Assembly (NCBI RefSeq): GCF_016863295.1
Contig: NZ_BOOP01000028.1
Coordinates: forward strand, 62,001 to 126,000
Direction of reading: 5' to 3'
From: Planotetraspora phitsanulokensis
GTDB lineage: Bacteria > Actinomycetota > Actinomycetes > Streptosporangiales > Streptosporangiaceae
Length of the DNA stretch: 64,000 bases
Below are positions 36,675 through 44,752 of this stretch, in pieces (positions within the stretch are counted from its first letter, which is position 1; each line of letters begins with the position of its first letter). The notes beneath the pieces were generated by a model. The model did no database searches. It was not told where the DNA came from and was given only the letters and a program-made list of their open reading frames with translations. Both the position numbers and the translations under genes were made by a program.

Positions 36675-37181
36675 TCAACTCAGCAAGTCGGGGATTTCCT
36701 GCGTGGCGTACCACATCAGTTCGTGGTCCTCCGCGCCGTCCACGAGGAACTGCGCGTCGTCGTCCCCGCGGTCGGCGGCGGACAGGGCGGAGATGGCCGC
36801 CTCGACGTCGGCGCCGGCGGACACGTCGTCGACGTGGATCGACGCGAGTTCGGCCATCGGCACCGACTTCAGCAGGCGTACGCGCGCGCGTTCCTCCAGG
36901 TCGGTGCCCATGTTCACGGCGCTGTCCGGAATCTCGGCCGCGACGACGACCCGCCGCGGGGCGACCTCGACGCCGTCCGCCCGGTCGGCCGCCAGCATGC
37001 GCAGGGACGCGCGGGCGGCCTCGGTCAACGCGACGTACTCGAGTTCCTCGGTGTCGCCCGAGACGTACCACTCGACGAGTGCCGGGGTCACGGCATAGCC
37101 GGTCAGCGGGGCCGGTCCCAGCTCTCCAGCGGCGACCACACGGGCCAGCGCGGGGAGCGTGCACGGCAGGTACACGCGCAT
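36675..37181 (-). CDS. DUF6912-like conserved actinobacterial protein
   Basis: 168 residues beginning MRVYLPCTLPALARVVAAGE, with LTGYAVTPALVEWYVSGDTE and the acidic end DAQFLVDGAEDHELMWYATQ. I recall this pattern as a conserved actinobacterial family of unknown function. The frame extends upstream to 37340, but that part overlaps the HAD gene and looks non-coding; ATG 37181 is supported by purine-rich GGAGGAAGTAGAG. It is sandwiched between two HAD genes, 23 bp after the upstream one. No domain suggests a reaction. Confidence 0.8.
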   Translation of the reverse strand: MRVYLPCTLPALARVVAAGELGPAPLTGYAVTPALVEWYVSGDTEELEYVALTEAARASLRMLAADRADGVEVAPRRVVVAAEIPDSAVNMGTDLEERARVRLLKSVPMAELASIHVDDVSAGADVEAAISALSAADRGDDDAQFLVDGAEDHELMWYATQEIPDLLS

Positions 37182-37204
37182 GTGTTTCTCTACTTCCTCC
37201 CGGC

Positions 37205-37852
37205 TCACGCCCGGAACGGCAGGCTGAAGAGCTTCTCCATCTCGCTGATCGTGGTGCCGGCCTCGCGGTGATGGATGCCGACGATGCCCAGGGCGCGGGC
37301 GGCCTCGATGTTGGCCTCGATGTCGTCGATGAACACGCACTGCCGAGGCTCGAGGGAGATCAGCCCGAGCGCGTGGTGGAAGATGCGCGGCTCAGGCTTG
37401 CGCATGCCGACCTCGCCGGAGATGACGACGGCGTCGAACAGCGCGTCCCAGTCGTCGCGGGGATAGTCGTTGGCCCACGAGTTCGACAGCAGGCAGGTGG
37501 CGAGCCCGGCGGCGCGGGCCAGCCGCACCATCTCGTTCATCTCCTCGACCGGCCGGAACCCGGCGAACATGCGGGTGAGCAGCCCGTCCGCCTCCGGGGG
37601 CACGCCGTCCACCGTCAGCAGCCGGGCGGCCAGGACCCGCTCGAACTCGGCCGCGGAGACCTCCCCGCGCTCCAGCGCGTGAATCGGGTTCTCCCCGTCG
37701 CCACCCGCGTTGTACGCGTGCATGACGAGCTCGCTCATGACGCCCCGATAGTGCGAGGAGTCGATCCGGTCGGCTTCGAGCCATTGCACGATGGAGTCGC
37801 CCAGGCTCGTGGTGAGGACACCGCCCCAGTCGATCAGCACGCCCTTAAGCAC
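37205..37852 (-). CDS. HAD-family hydrolase (DWGGVL type)
   Basis: 215 residues. Motif I is LIDWGGVLTT (Asp-Trp-Gly, second Asp replaced), motif II LLSNSW, motif III Lys in RKPEPRIF and motif IV VFIDDIEANIEAA. Such HAD-IA proteins include epoxide-hydrolase N-terminal-like and phosphatase enzymes; substrate unknown. GTG 37852 was chosen for GGGAGG 4 bases upstream. It is first of a three-gene run HAD-DUF6912-HAD. Confidence 0.87.
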   Translation of the reverse strand: MLKGVLIDWGGVLTTSLGDSIVQWLEADRIDSSHYRGVMSELVMHAYNAGGDGENPIHALERGEVSAAEFERVLAARLLTVDGVPPEADGLLTRMFAGFRPVEEMNEMVRLARAAGLATCLLSNSWANDYPRDDWDALFDAVVISGEVGMRKPEPRIFHHALGLISLEPRQCVFIDDIEANIEAARALGIVGIHHREAGTTISEMEKLFSLPFRA

Positions 37853-37910
37853 GGCACCTCCCGTTGACACGCGTTACAGGATATGCGGGTCACCGCCGGG
37901 AGCGAACCTT

Positions 37911-39221
37911 TCAGCGCGCGGCCGCCTTGAGCCGCTTGGCGACCCGGAGGTGTTCGCTCGACTTCAGCGCACCGGGATCGGTCTCGATCGGGCCGAACAT
38001 GCCGCGGGACTTCTTCAGCCGCAGGATGCGCAGGACCGACTCGTCGAGCCGCTGCTCGGTGATGCGCCCCGTCTGGACGGCCTTGAGCAGCGCCTTGTAC
38101 GCCGTGGGGAAGTCGGGCGGCATCAGCAGCACGTCGGCGCCGGCGAGGATCGAGCGCACGGCCACCTCGGCGTCGCCGTACTTCTTCCTGACGCCCGCCA
38201 TGTCGAGCGCGTCGGTGGTGACCACTCCGTCGAAGCCCAGCTTGTCGCGGAGCAGGCCGGTGAGGATCTTGTGCGAGAGGGTCGCGGGATCTCCGGAGGG
38301 GTCGAGCTCCGGCATCACGACGTGGGCGGTCATGATCGCGTCGACGCCGCGCTCGATGGCCTCACGGAACGGCGGCGCGTCCAGCTTCTCCCACTGCGCC
38401 GGCGAATGCTTGATCACGGGAAGCCCGGTGTGGCTGTCGACCGAGGTGTCGCCATGGCCGGGGAAGTGCTTGGCGACGGTGGCGACGCCCGCGTCGTGGA
38501 ACCCGTCCACGGCCGCCCCCACCATGGCCGCGACCTTCCGCGGGTCGGACCCGTAGGCCCGCGGCCCGATCACCGGATTGCGCGGGTTGATGTTCACGTC
38601 GGCGACCGGGGCGAAGTCGACCGAGATGCCGAGCGCCTTGAGCTCCTCGCCGGTCACCCGGGCGGCGTCACGCGCGTTGGCGGGATCGCCGGTCGAGCCG
38701 ATCTCCATGGCCCCGGGCAGTTCGGTGATGAGCGGGGACAGCCGGGACACCAGGCCGTTCTCCTGGTCGACCCCGATCATCAGAGGGGTTTCCGAGGCCT
38801 CGCGAAGCCCCGTGGTGAGCGCGGCGACCTGCTTGGCGCTGGAGACGTTGTCCGCCCAGTTGAACAGGATCACGCCGCCCGGCCGGTACTTCCGCACGAC
38901 CTCGACCGGGGTGCCGACGCCGTATCTGGCCTGGTTCTCCTTCCTGGCGGAGTCGGCCCGCTGGCCGTACACGACGGCCACCAGCAGTTGCCCGACCTTG
39001 TCCTCGTCCGTCATCGCGGCCACGGTCGCCTCGAGGTCCCCCGGTGACGGCGCGGGGCTCACGGCCGGGGACGGCGGAAGCGAAGGCGAGGGCGAGGGGG
39101 CGGCCGGAGATCCGGAGGGCGCGGCGGCCGGAGACGACGGCGCGGTGGCTCCCAGCCCGGCCGAGCACCCGGTCACCAGAAGAGCCGCCAGACCAACCGC
39201 ACCAGACCGCAGCTTTAGCAT
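37911..39221 (-). CDS. Glycoside hydrolase family 3 lipoprotein, probable beta-N-acetylglucosaminidase
   Basis: 436 residues. The lipobox LVTGC (Cys19) is followed by a Pro/Ser/Ala linker to about residue 60. The GH3 TIM barrel has IGVDQENGLVSRL, VDFAPVADVN and the NagZ-type KHFPGHGDTSVDSH loop, then the nucleophile region GVVTTDALDM. It likely releases terminal GlcNAc from peptidoglycan or chitin fragments at the cell surface. This fits the amino-sugar PTS encoded upstream on the same strand. ATG 39221 has TAACGT 6 bases upstream, a leaderless pattern. Confidence 0.9.
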   Translation of the reverse strand: MLKLRSGAVGLAALLVTGCSAGLGATAPSSPAAAPSGSPAAPSPSPSLPPSPAVSPAPSPGDLEATVAAMTDEDKVGQLLVAVVYGQRADSARKENQARYGVGTPVEVVRKYRPGGVILFNWADNVSSAKQVAALTTGLREASETPLMIGVDQENGLVSRLSPLITELPGAMEIGSTGDPANARDAARVTGEELKALGISVDFAPVADVNINPRNPVIGPRAYGSDPRKVAAMVGAAVDGFHDAGVATVAKHFPGHGDTSVDSHTGLPVIKHSPAQWEKLDAPPFREAIERGVDAIMTAHVVMPELDPSGDPATLSHKILTGLLRDKLGFDGVVTTDALDMAGVRKKYGDAEVAVRSILAGADVLLMPPDFPTAYKALLKAVQTGRITEQRLDESVLRILRLKKSRGMFGPIETDPGALKSSEHLRVAKRLKAAAR

Positions 39222-39269
39222 GTGTTTACGTTATCGGCGCTCCCGCGCCGGTCGTGCGCGAACGCACAT

Positions 39270-39294
39270 CGGGGACCCCACACGGAGGTCCCCG
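39270..39294 (-). terminator. Hairpin terminator after ptsI
   Basis: Perfect 8-bp stem CGGGGACC (39270-39277)/GGTCCCCG (39287-39294), 9-base loop, 14 bp past the ptsI stop and before the GH3 gene. No T-tract follows. Confidence 0.55.
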
Positions 39295-39308
39295 GCGTGG
39301 ATCCCGGC

Positions 39309-41042
39309 TCACAACGCCAGGGAATCGAGCTCCGGAAGCCGCTCCCGGGCGGCGGTCCTGGCCTCCGCGGGCGACGTCGCCGCCCGGGCGGCCGCGGCGG
39401 CCTGCCGGCACTGCTCACGCGTGTGCCGTGCCAGGACGGCCCGCACCGGCGGCAGCGCGGGCGCCGCCATGGACAGGGACGTCACCCCCATGCCCACCAG
39501 CACGCAGGCGAGGACCGGGTCGGCCGCCGCCTCTCCGCAGACCCCGCATCCCTTGCCCGCGTCCGCGGCCGCCGACGCCGCCATGCCGATGAGGTCGAGC
39601 ACGGCGGGATGCCATGGGTCCTGGAGCTCGGCCACCTCGCTGACCTGCCGGTCCGCGGCGAGCGCGTACTGCGTGAGGTCGTTGGTCCCGATCGAGAAGA
39701 AGTCGACCCTCTCGATCAGGTCGGCGGCCCTGATCGCCGCCGACGGCACCTCGATCATGATCCCCGCGTTCTCCAGCCCCGCCGTACGGCAGGCCTGGGC
39801 GAACCACGCGGCCTCCTCCGCGGTCGCCACCATCGGAGCCATGATCTCCACGGTGGCGGACGTGCCCGCGGCGGCGCGCGCGAGAGCGCCGAGTTGGTCG
39901 GTCATCACGTCCGGATACCGCCGGAACAGGCGGACGCCGCGCTCGCCGAGCGCCGGGTTGGGCTCCTCACCGTGCGGAGGCAGGAACGCCAGCGGCTTGT
40001 CGGCGCCGGCGTCGAGGGTCCTGACCACGACGCGTCCTCCGGGGAACGCGTCGAAGACGGCCCGGTACGCCTCCTCCTGCTCCTCGGGCGTGGGCGCCGC
40101 GTCGCGGTCCAGGAAGAGGAACTCGGTGCGGTAGAGGCCCACTCCCTCCGCGCCCGACGCCAGCGCGGCGTCGAGGTCGCGCGGGCCGCCGATGTTGGCG
40201 AGCAGGGGTACGGCATGGCCGTCCGCGGTGGCGCCGGGCCCGGTGACCGCCGACAGCACGGCCCGCCTGGCCTCGTCGGCGTTCCGCGCGGCCGCGACCT
40301 CGCCCTCGTCGGGCGAGAGCCGTACGCGCCCGGACGCGCCGTCGACGAGCACCGCCGTGCCCTGCGCGACGGCGGTCGCGCCGGCACAGCCGACGACCGC
40401 CGGCACGCCCATCGAGCGGGCGAGGATCGCGGTGTGACTCGTCGGGCCGCCCTGCTCGGTCACGAACGCGGCGACGACGTCCTTGGACAGCAGGGCCGTG
40501 TCCGCGGGGGCGAGGTCCTTGGCGATCAGCACGAACGGCTTGGCGGCGCTGGTGGGGACGCCGGGCAGCGGAAGACCGGTGAGCAGGGCGATCGCCCGGT
40601 CGCGGATGTCGTCGAGGTCGGCGACCCGCTCGCCGAGGTATCCGCCCGCCGCCGACAACAGTTCCCTGTACTTCCCGAAGGCCTCGAAGACGGCCCGGGG
40701 AGCGGCGACGCCCTCGGCGATCAGGCTGCCCACCTCTTCGGCGAGCCCGGGGTCGCGGGCCATCATGGCCTGCGCGCCGAGCACCTCCTCGGCCTCGCCG
40801 CCCGCCCGGGCGCCTCTGGACTCCAGGTCGGCGGCCACGTCGTCCAGCGCCTGTTCGGCCCGGCCCCGCTCGGCCTGCGCGTCGCCGTCGTGCCGCGATC
40901 CCGGCGCGGGCTCGGGGATGTCTCCGATCACGAGGTACGCGGGGCCGTACCCGGAGCCCGGGCTGACGCCCGTACCCGTGAGCAGCCGGGGAGCCTGCTC
41001 CTGGGACTCCGAGAGGGGGTGCCCCGTCTCGCGCCGGTCCAT
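39309..41042 (-). CDS. ptsI: PTS enzyme I, phosphoenolpyruvate-protein phosphotransferase
   Basis: 577 residues. It takes phosphate from PEP on His203 (GGPTSHTAILARS) and passes it to HPr. An HPr-interacting helical domain lies at about 25-150, and the PEP-binding barrel contains GVGLYRTEFLFLDRD, EIMAPMVATAEE and DFFSIGTNDLTQYALAADR, with the catalytic Cys near GCGVCGEAA. ATG 41042 lies 4 bp after the ptsH stop, so both form one operon under the DasR-type site at 41336. Confidence 0.96.
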   Translation of the reverse strand: MDRRETGHPLSESQEQAPRLLTGTGVSPGSGYGPAYLVIGDIPEPAPGSRHDGDAQAERGRAEQALDDVAADLESRGARAGGEAEEVLGAQAMMARDPGLAEEVGSLIAEGVAAPRAVFEAFGKYRELLSAAGGYLGERVADLDDIRDRAIALLTGLPLPGVPTSAAKPFVLIAKDLAPADTALLSKDVVAAFVTEQGGPTSHTAILARSMGVPAVVGCAGATAVAQGTAVLVDGASGRVRLSPDEGEVAAARNADEARRAVLSAVTGPGATADGHAVPLLANIGGPRDLDAALASGAEGVGLYRTEFLFLDRDAAPTPEEQEEAYRAVFDAFPGGRVVVRTLDAGADKPLAFLPPHGEEPNPALGERGVRLFRRYPDVMTDQLGALARAAAGTSATVEIMAPMVATAEEAAWFAQACRTAGLENAGIMIEVPSAAIRAADLIERVDFFSIGTNDLTQYALAADRQVSEVAELQDPWHPAVLDLIGMAASAAADAGKGCGVCGEAAADPVLACVLVGMGVTSLSMAAPALPPVRAVLARHTREQCRQAAAAARAATSPAEARTAARERLPELDSLAL

Positions 41043-41046
41043 GGGG

Positions 41047-41304
41047 TCAGGAGGCCGCGGCGATCTCGGCGAGCCGGTCGAGCACCTCGTCGGCGCCCTC
41101 CCCCTCCGCCGAGATGACGATGGACTCGCCCTGCCTGACGTCCAGCGCCAGGACGGACAGGATGCTCTTCGCGCTCACCGGGGTGCCCCCCGCCTTCGCC
41201 ACGGTCACATCGAACGGCGCCTTCGCCGCGGTCTGCACGAACGTCGCCGCGGGGCGGGCGTGCAGCCCCACCTCGGACTCCACGCTGACCTTACGCTCAG
41301 CCAC
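41047..41304 (-). CDS. ptsH: PTS phosphocarrier protein HPr
   Basis: 85 residues from GTG 41304, the usual size. The phosphorylated His15 lies in EVGLHARPAATFV; the Ser-46 region reads AKSILSVLALDVRQGE. AAGGAGGAG precedes the GTG, which rules out the TTG at 41319. It relays phosphate from enzyme I to EIIA. The promoter region holds a DasR-type palindrome 32 bp upstream. Confidence 0.95.
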   Translation of the reverse strand: MAERKVSVESEVGLHARPAATFVQTAAKAPFDVTVAKAGGTPVSAKSILSVLALDVRQGESIVISAEGEGADEVLDRLAEIAAAS

Positions 41305-41325
41305 GATCTCCTCCTTCAAACGAAC

Positions 41326-41973
41326 CTAATAACGCGGTCTAGACCAGCCTATTCCTGTCAAGGGCCAATCAATACCCGACAGATCGCTGATTACCAGATC
41401 CGCGTGCGACAGTTCATCGGGACGGTGTGTGGTGGCCACCCCGACGCATGCCATGCCGGCCGCCTGCGCGGCGGCGATCCCCGCCAGCGAGTCCTCGAAC
41501 GCGACGCACTCGCCGGGCTTGACGTCGAGGCGGAAGGCGGCCTCCAGGTAACCGGAGGGGTCCGGCTTGCCCACCACGACGTCCTCGGCGGACACGATGG
41601 TCTGGACCAGGTCGGCGACCCCCACCTGAGCGAGCCGCTCCCGCGCCCACGCTCGGCCCGCCGACGTGACGAGTCCGATCGCCGAGCCGTGGGCGGCCAC
41701 CCGGCGCACCAGTTCCGCGGCTCCGGGGACGGGAACGACGTCCGGCAGGCCCTGATGGTCGTGATAGGAGTGCACCTCGTCCAGCAGGGCGCGGACGTCT
41801 CCGTCAGGGAAGAAGTCGGGCAGCACGTCGGCGCCCCTGCGGCCCATGAACCGCCGCAGCAGCACGTGGTCGTGTTCCACACCGTGGTTGTCCAGCAACA
41901 TCGCCCACATGGCGAGGCTGCGGCGCTCGGTGTTGATCAGCGTGCCGTCCAGATCGAACAGGGCCGCCCGCAT
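41326..41973 (-). CDS. HAD hydrolase, beta-phosphoglucomutase-like
   Basis: 215 residues with a canonical motif I ALFDLDGTLINTE, motif II VTSAG, motif III GKPDPSGYL and motif IV AFEDSLAGIAAA. The pattern fits sugar-phosphate phosphatases or beta-phosphoglucomutases. The ATG overlaps the crr stop (TGATG), so it is made with EIIA and probably acts on a phosphosugar linked to the PTS substrate. Its last codons contain the palindrome that should control ptsHI. Confidence 0.9.
   Translation of the reverse strand: MRAALFDLDGTLINTERRSLAMWAMLLDNHGVEHDHVLLRRFMGRRGADVLPDFFPDGDVRALLDEVHSYHDHQGLPDVVPVPGAAELVRRVAAHGSAIGLVTSAGRAWARERLAQVGVADLVQTIVSAEDVVVGKPDPSGYLEAAFRLDVKPGECVAFEDSLAGIAAAQAAGMACVGVATTHRPDELSHADLVISDLSGIDWPLTGIGWSRPRY
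41336..41345. promoter_or_regulatory. DasR-type operator (dre) upstream of ptsHI
   Basis: GGTCTAGACC is a perfect palindrome inside CGGTCTAGACCAG, matching the core of the known DasR element (TGGTCTAGACCA). It is 32 bp before the ptsH start and inside the last codons of the upstream HAD gene. It indicates GlcNAc-6-P/GlcN-6-P-responsive repression by the DasR-like protein encoded at 43976 (inference). Confidence 0.75.
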
Positions 41974-42419
41974 CACGACCACTGGAAGAGCTCGTCGCCG
42001 GCCTCGACTCTGCCGGAGGCCACCTCGGTGATCGACTCGGCTGCGGCGTCCAGCGCCACGACGGGGCAGACGGGTGAGCGCCCGCCCGCCTCGACCACGG
42101 CCGGGTTCCAGCTCACGACGGGCTGCCCCGCCTCGACGTGGTCGCCTTCGGCGGCGAGCAGACGGAAGCCCTCGCCCTTGAGCTGCACCGTGTCAATGCC
42201 GAGATGGACGAGGACTCCTCGGCCGTCCGCGCCGACCACCACGTAGGCGTGCGGGTGCAGCTTGACGATCGTGCCGGTGATCGGGGCCACGGCCTGGCCG
42301 GGTGCCCGCTCGGGATCGATCGCGGTCCCCGGCCCCACCATGGCCTGGGAGAACACCGGGTCGGGGACGGCGGCCAGACCGATGGCCGAGCCCGGCATCG
42401 GCGCGAGAACAGTCGTCAA
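41973..42419 (-). CDS. crr: PTS glucose/GlcNAc-family EIIA component
   Basis: 148 residues. EIIA-Glc fold with the phosphorylated His72 in GVLVHLGIDTVQLKGEGF and supporting His57 in KLHPHAY. It receives phosphate from HPr and passes it to EIIB. The TTG start at 42419 follows GGAGGAAGGG 9 bases upstream. It lies 119 bp after the EIIB gene, with a strong hairpin between, and overlaps the HAD gene downstream. It may also have a regulatory role as in other actinomycetes. Confidence 0.93.
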   Translation of the reverse strand: MTTVLAPMPGSAIGLAAVPDPVFSQAMVGPGTAIDPERAPGQAVAPITGTIVKLHPHAYVVVGADGRGVLVHLGIDTVQLKGEGFRLLAAEGDHVEAGQPVVSWNPAVVEAGGRSPVCPVVALDAAAESITEVASGRVEAGDELFQWS

Positions 42420-42494
42420 GGTGAAGCGCCCTTCCTCCGGCGCGCGACGCCCGGCCCGCCATGAGCCCGATCGCCGCGACGCGGGGCCCGCGCC

Positions 42495-42528
42495 CGCGCG
42501 AGCCCGGCGATCAGCCCGGGCTCGCGCG
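42495..42528. other. Perfect 13-bp hairpin between the EIIB gene and crr
   Basis: CGCGCGAGCCCGG (42495-42507) pairs with 42516-42528 around an 8-base loop. It starts 10 bp past the EIIB stop on the minus strand and has no T-tract. It may be an attenuator or an mRNA-stabilising structure that sets the EIIB:EIIA ratio. Confidence 0.6.
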
Positions 42529-42538
42529 TACGGCGGAC

Positions 42539-42775
42539 TCAGCCGATGATGTCCTCGATGTCGCTGGCGATGGTGTCGGCCTCGGGGCCCACCACGACCT
42601 GAACGACGTTGCCCGCGGCCATCACGCCGTGCGCGCCGGCCGCCTTGAGGGCCGCCTGGTCGACCTTGGAGGCGTCATGCACCTCGGTGCGCAGCCGCGT
42701 GATGCACGGCTCGATCTCGATGATGTTGTCGGCGCCACCGAGTCCGGCGACGATCGCCTCGGCGTCTGCGGCCAT
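42539..42775 (-). CDS. PTS glucose/GlcNAc-family EIIB component
   Basis: 78-residue stand-alone EIIB domain with the phosphorylated Cys24 in IIEIEPCITRLRTEV. It takes phosphate from EIIA and transfers it to the sugar carried by EIIC. It lies 13 bp after the SIS-domain gene. The separate EIIA, EIIB and EIIC genes match the split NagE arrangement of actinomycetes. Confidence 0.92.
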   Translation of the reverse strand: MAADAEAIVAGLGGADNIIEIEPCITRLRTEVHDASKVDQAALKAAGAHGVMAAGNVVQVVVGPEADTIASDIEDIIG

Positions 42776-42788
42776 GGGGGTTCTCCGT

Positions 42789-43823
42789 TCAGTCGGTCTG
42801 GGTGACCTTGTTCAGACCACGGGGTGCGTCCGGGTCGATACCGAGCCTGCGCGCAAGCGCCTCGGTCAGCAACTGTCCCGGAACGATGAGTCCCATCGGG
42901 GCCACCCATTCCGGCAGATCGGGGCCGTTCAACGCGGCCGTGGACGCGGCGGCCAGCGCGGTGCCGCCGCCGACGCCGAAGGCCGAAGCGCCCGCGCCGG
43001 TGACGCGCTCGGCGAGGGCGACCGTGCCCGCGAGCGTCGGGCCCTCGCCCGCCGCCACCAGGATCGCCGGGGTGTCCTCGTCGACGACCGCGATCGGGCC
43101 GTGCAGCAGGTCGGCGTAGGAAAGGCCCATGGCGTGCAGGTAGCACGCCTCCTTGAGCTTGAGGGCGAGCTCCAGCGCCGTCGAGAAGGCCAGGCCACGT
43201 CCGGAGACGACCACTCCGGGCTTGTCGGCGAGCCCGTCGACGAGCGCCTGCAGGTCACCGGGGTCGGAGATCAGCTTCTCGACCGCGTCGGGCACCCGCC
43301 GCAGGTCACCGGGGTCGACGTCGGCGCCGAGGCCCAGGGCCAGCACGGCCAGGGCGGCGAGCTGGGTGGTGTAGGTCTTGGTGGCGGGAACCGCCTTCTC
43401 CTCACCGGCCAGCGTGCACAGCGCGAGATCGGCGACCTGGGCCAGCGGCGAGTCCTCGCCGCCGTTGGTGACGGCGACGGTCTTCGCCCCGCACGCCTTG
43501 GCCCACTCCATGGTCTCGACGATCTCCTCGGTGCGTCCCGACTGGGACAGCCCGACGGCCAGCACGCCCTCGAGATCGAGCTTGCGGCGGTAGGTCGTGG
43601 CGATGGAGGGAGCGCCCAGGGCCGACAGCCGTCCCGCCCGGGCCTCGATCAGGTACCGGCCGTACACCGCGGCGTTGTCCGAGGTGCCGCGTGCGACGAA
43701 CAGCGTCTGACGGGTGTCTCGCGCCAGCGCCCGGATCTCGTCGGTCCGGGGCAGCAGGGCGTCGATCGTCGCCCTCAACGCCGCCGGCTGCTCGGCGATC
43801 TCGCTGCGCATCTTCGTCGTCAT
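42789..43823 (-). CDS. SIS-domain sugar isomerase/deaminase, candidate glucosamine-6-phosphate deaminase (NagB-II type)
   Basis: 344 residues with two SIS domains like the isomerase half of GlmS: FVARGTSDNAAVYGRYLIE at about 42-60, GLSQSGRTEEIVETM near 95, SGRGLAFSTALELALKLKE near 208, and a C-terminal GLNKVTQTD close to the GlmS end. There is no glutaminase domain. With EIIB and crr downstream and a DasR site upstream, deamination of GlcN-6-P to Fru-6-P is the likely role (inference from context). Confidence 0.85.
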   Translation of the reverse strand: MTTKMRSEIAEQPAALRATIDALLPRTDEIRALARDTRQTLFVARGTSDNAAVYGRYLIEARAGRLSALGAPSIATTYRRKLDLEGVLAVGLSQSGRTEEIVETMEWAKACGAKTVAVTNGGEDSPLAQVADLALCTLAGEEKAVPATKTYTTQLAALAVLALGLGADVDPGDLRRVPDAVEKLISDPGDLQALVDGLADKPGVVVSGRGLAFSTALELALKLKEACYLHAMGLSYADLLHGPIAVVDEDTPAILVAAGEGPTLAGTVALAERVTGAGASAFGVGGGTALAAASTAALNGPDLPEWVAPMGLIVPGQLLTEALARRLGIDPDAPRGLNKVTQTD

Positions 43824-43903
43824 CCGGTGCTCATCCTCGTTGGCGAATGGGGGCCGTTATCGATCCGACGCCGGCCCGTTCATTGACACATATTTCCGGC
43901 CTA

Positions 43904-43925
43904 TGGTCTAGTCCGGACTAGACCA
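43904..43925. promoter_or_regulatory. Extended DasR-type palindrome between the SIS gene and dasR
   Basis: Perfect 22-bp inverted repeat with 11-bp arms, TGGTCTAGTCC and its complement. Each half resembles a DasR element, so it may be two overlapping operators. It lies 80 bp before the SIS gene and 50 bp before dasR. A TTGACA at 43883-43888 lies 15 bp upstream of it on the plus strand, so DasR bound here should block the dasR-EIIC promoter and probably the divergent one. Confidence 0.75.
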
Positions 43926-43975
43926 GTAAGAACCTTAACTTATTTCACATGATCAGAACGAGAGGGGAGGGATCA

Positions 43976-44716
43976 GTGGCGCAGATCGATCCGGACAGCC
44001 CGGTGCCGAAGTACTTCCAGTTGAGGGAGATCGTGCTCGACCTCATCGAAAGCAACGAGCTGCCGATCGGCGCGGCGATCCCCTCAGAGCGAGAGCTCTG
44101 CCAGCGCTTCGGCCTGTCCCGTATGACAGTACGGCAGGCCGTGGACCACCTGGTGTCGGAGGGACGCCTGCACCGGGTTCCCGGCAAGGGCACGTTCGTC
44201 GCACGCCCGAAGATCGAACTCGCACTCCAACTCACGTCCTTCAGCGATGACATGCGGGCACGCGGCATGGAGCCGGGATCCCGCGACCTGGACCGGCGTG
44301 TGGTCCGGGCCAGCGCGCATCTGGCACGGGAACTCGGCATACAACCGGGAGACCCCGTGCACTTCATCGAGCGGTTGCGCACGGCGGACGGGGAACCGCT
44401 GAGCATCGAGCGCGCCCACATCCCGGTCGTGCTCGCACCCGATCTCGATGACTATGACCTGTCCGGCCGATCCCTGTACGCCCTGCTCGAGTCCCGCTAC
44501 GGGCTCGTGCTGGACGCCGGGGAGCTCACCATCGACGGCGGAATCGCCGATCCGAGTGACGCCGACCTGCTCAAACTGCCCCGCGGGGGGGCCGTGCTGC
44601 TTCTGCAGCGCCGGTCCTACGCCGGCGGGGTCTGCGCCGAACTCGGGGTCTCCACCTACCGTGCCGACCGCTACCAGCTCCGGACTCTCCTCGAGATCCC
44701 CACCCGACGCTCTTAG
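43976..44716 (+). CDS. dasR: GntR/HutC-family regulator, DasR-like
   Basis: 246 residues. Winged helix at about 10-75 (SERELCQRFGLSRMTVRQAV, then GTFVARPKIELAL) and a UTRA effector domain to the end. DasR represses GlcNAc uptake and PTS genes and is released by GlcN-6-P. GTG 43976 was chosen for GAGGGGAGG upstream; ATG 43949 is a longer alternative. It sits beside DasR-type palindromes and is followed 36 bp later by EIIC, an arrangement that supports the name. Confidence 0.88.
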   Translation: MAQIDPDSPVPKYFQLREIVLDLIESNELPIGAAIPSERELCQRFGLSRMTVRQAVDHLVSEGRLHRVPGKGTFVARPKIELALQLTSFSDDMRARGMEPGSRDLDRRVVRASAHLARELGIQPGDPVHFIERLRTADGEPLSIERAHIPVVLAPDLDDYDLSGRSLYALLESRYGLVLDAGELTIDGGIADPSDADLLKLPRGGAVLLLQRRSYAGGVCAELGVSTYRADRYQLRTLLEIPTRRS

Positions 44717-44752
44717 CGGTCTCCTCCCGCACCCCCACTCCTGGAGGACACC

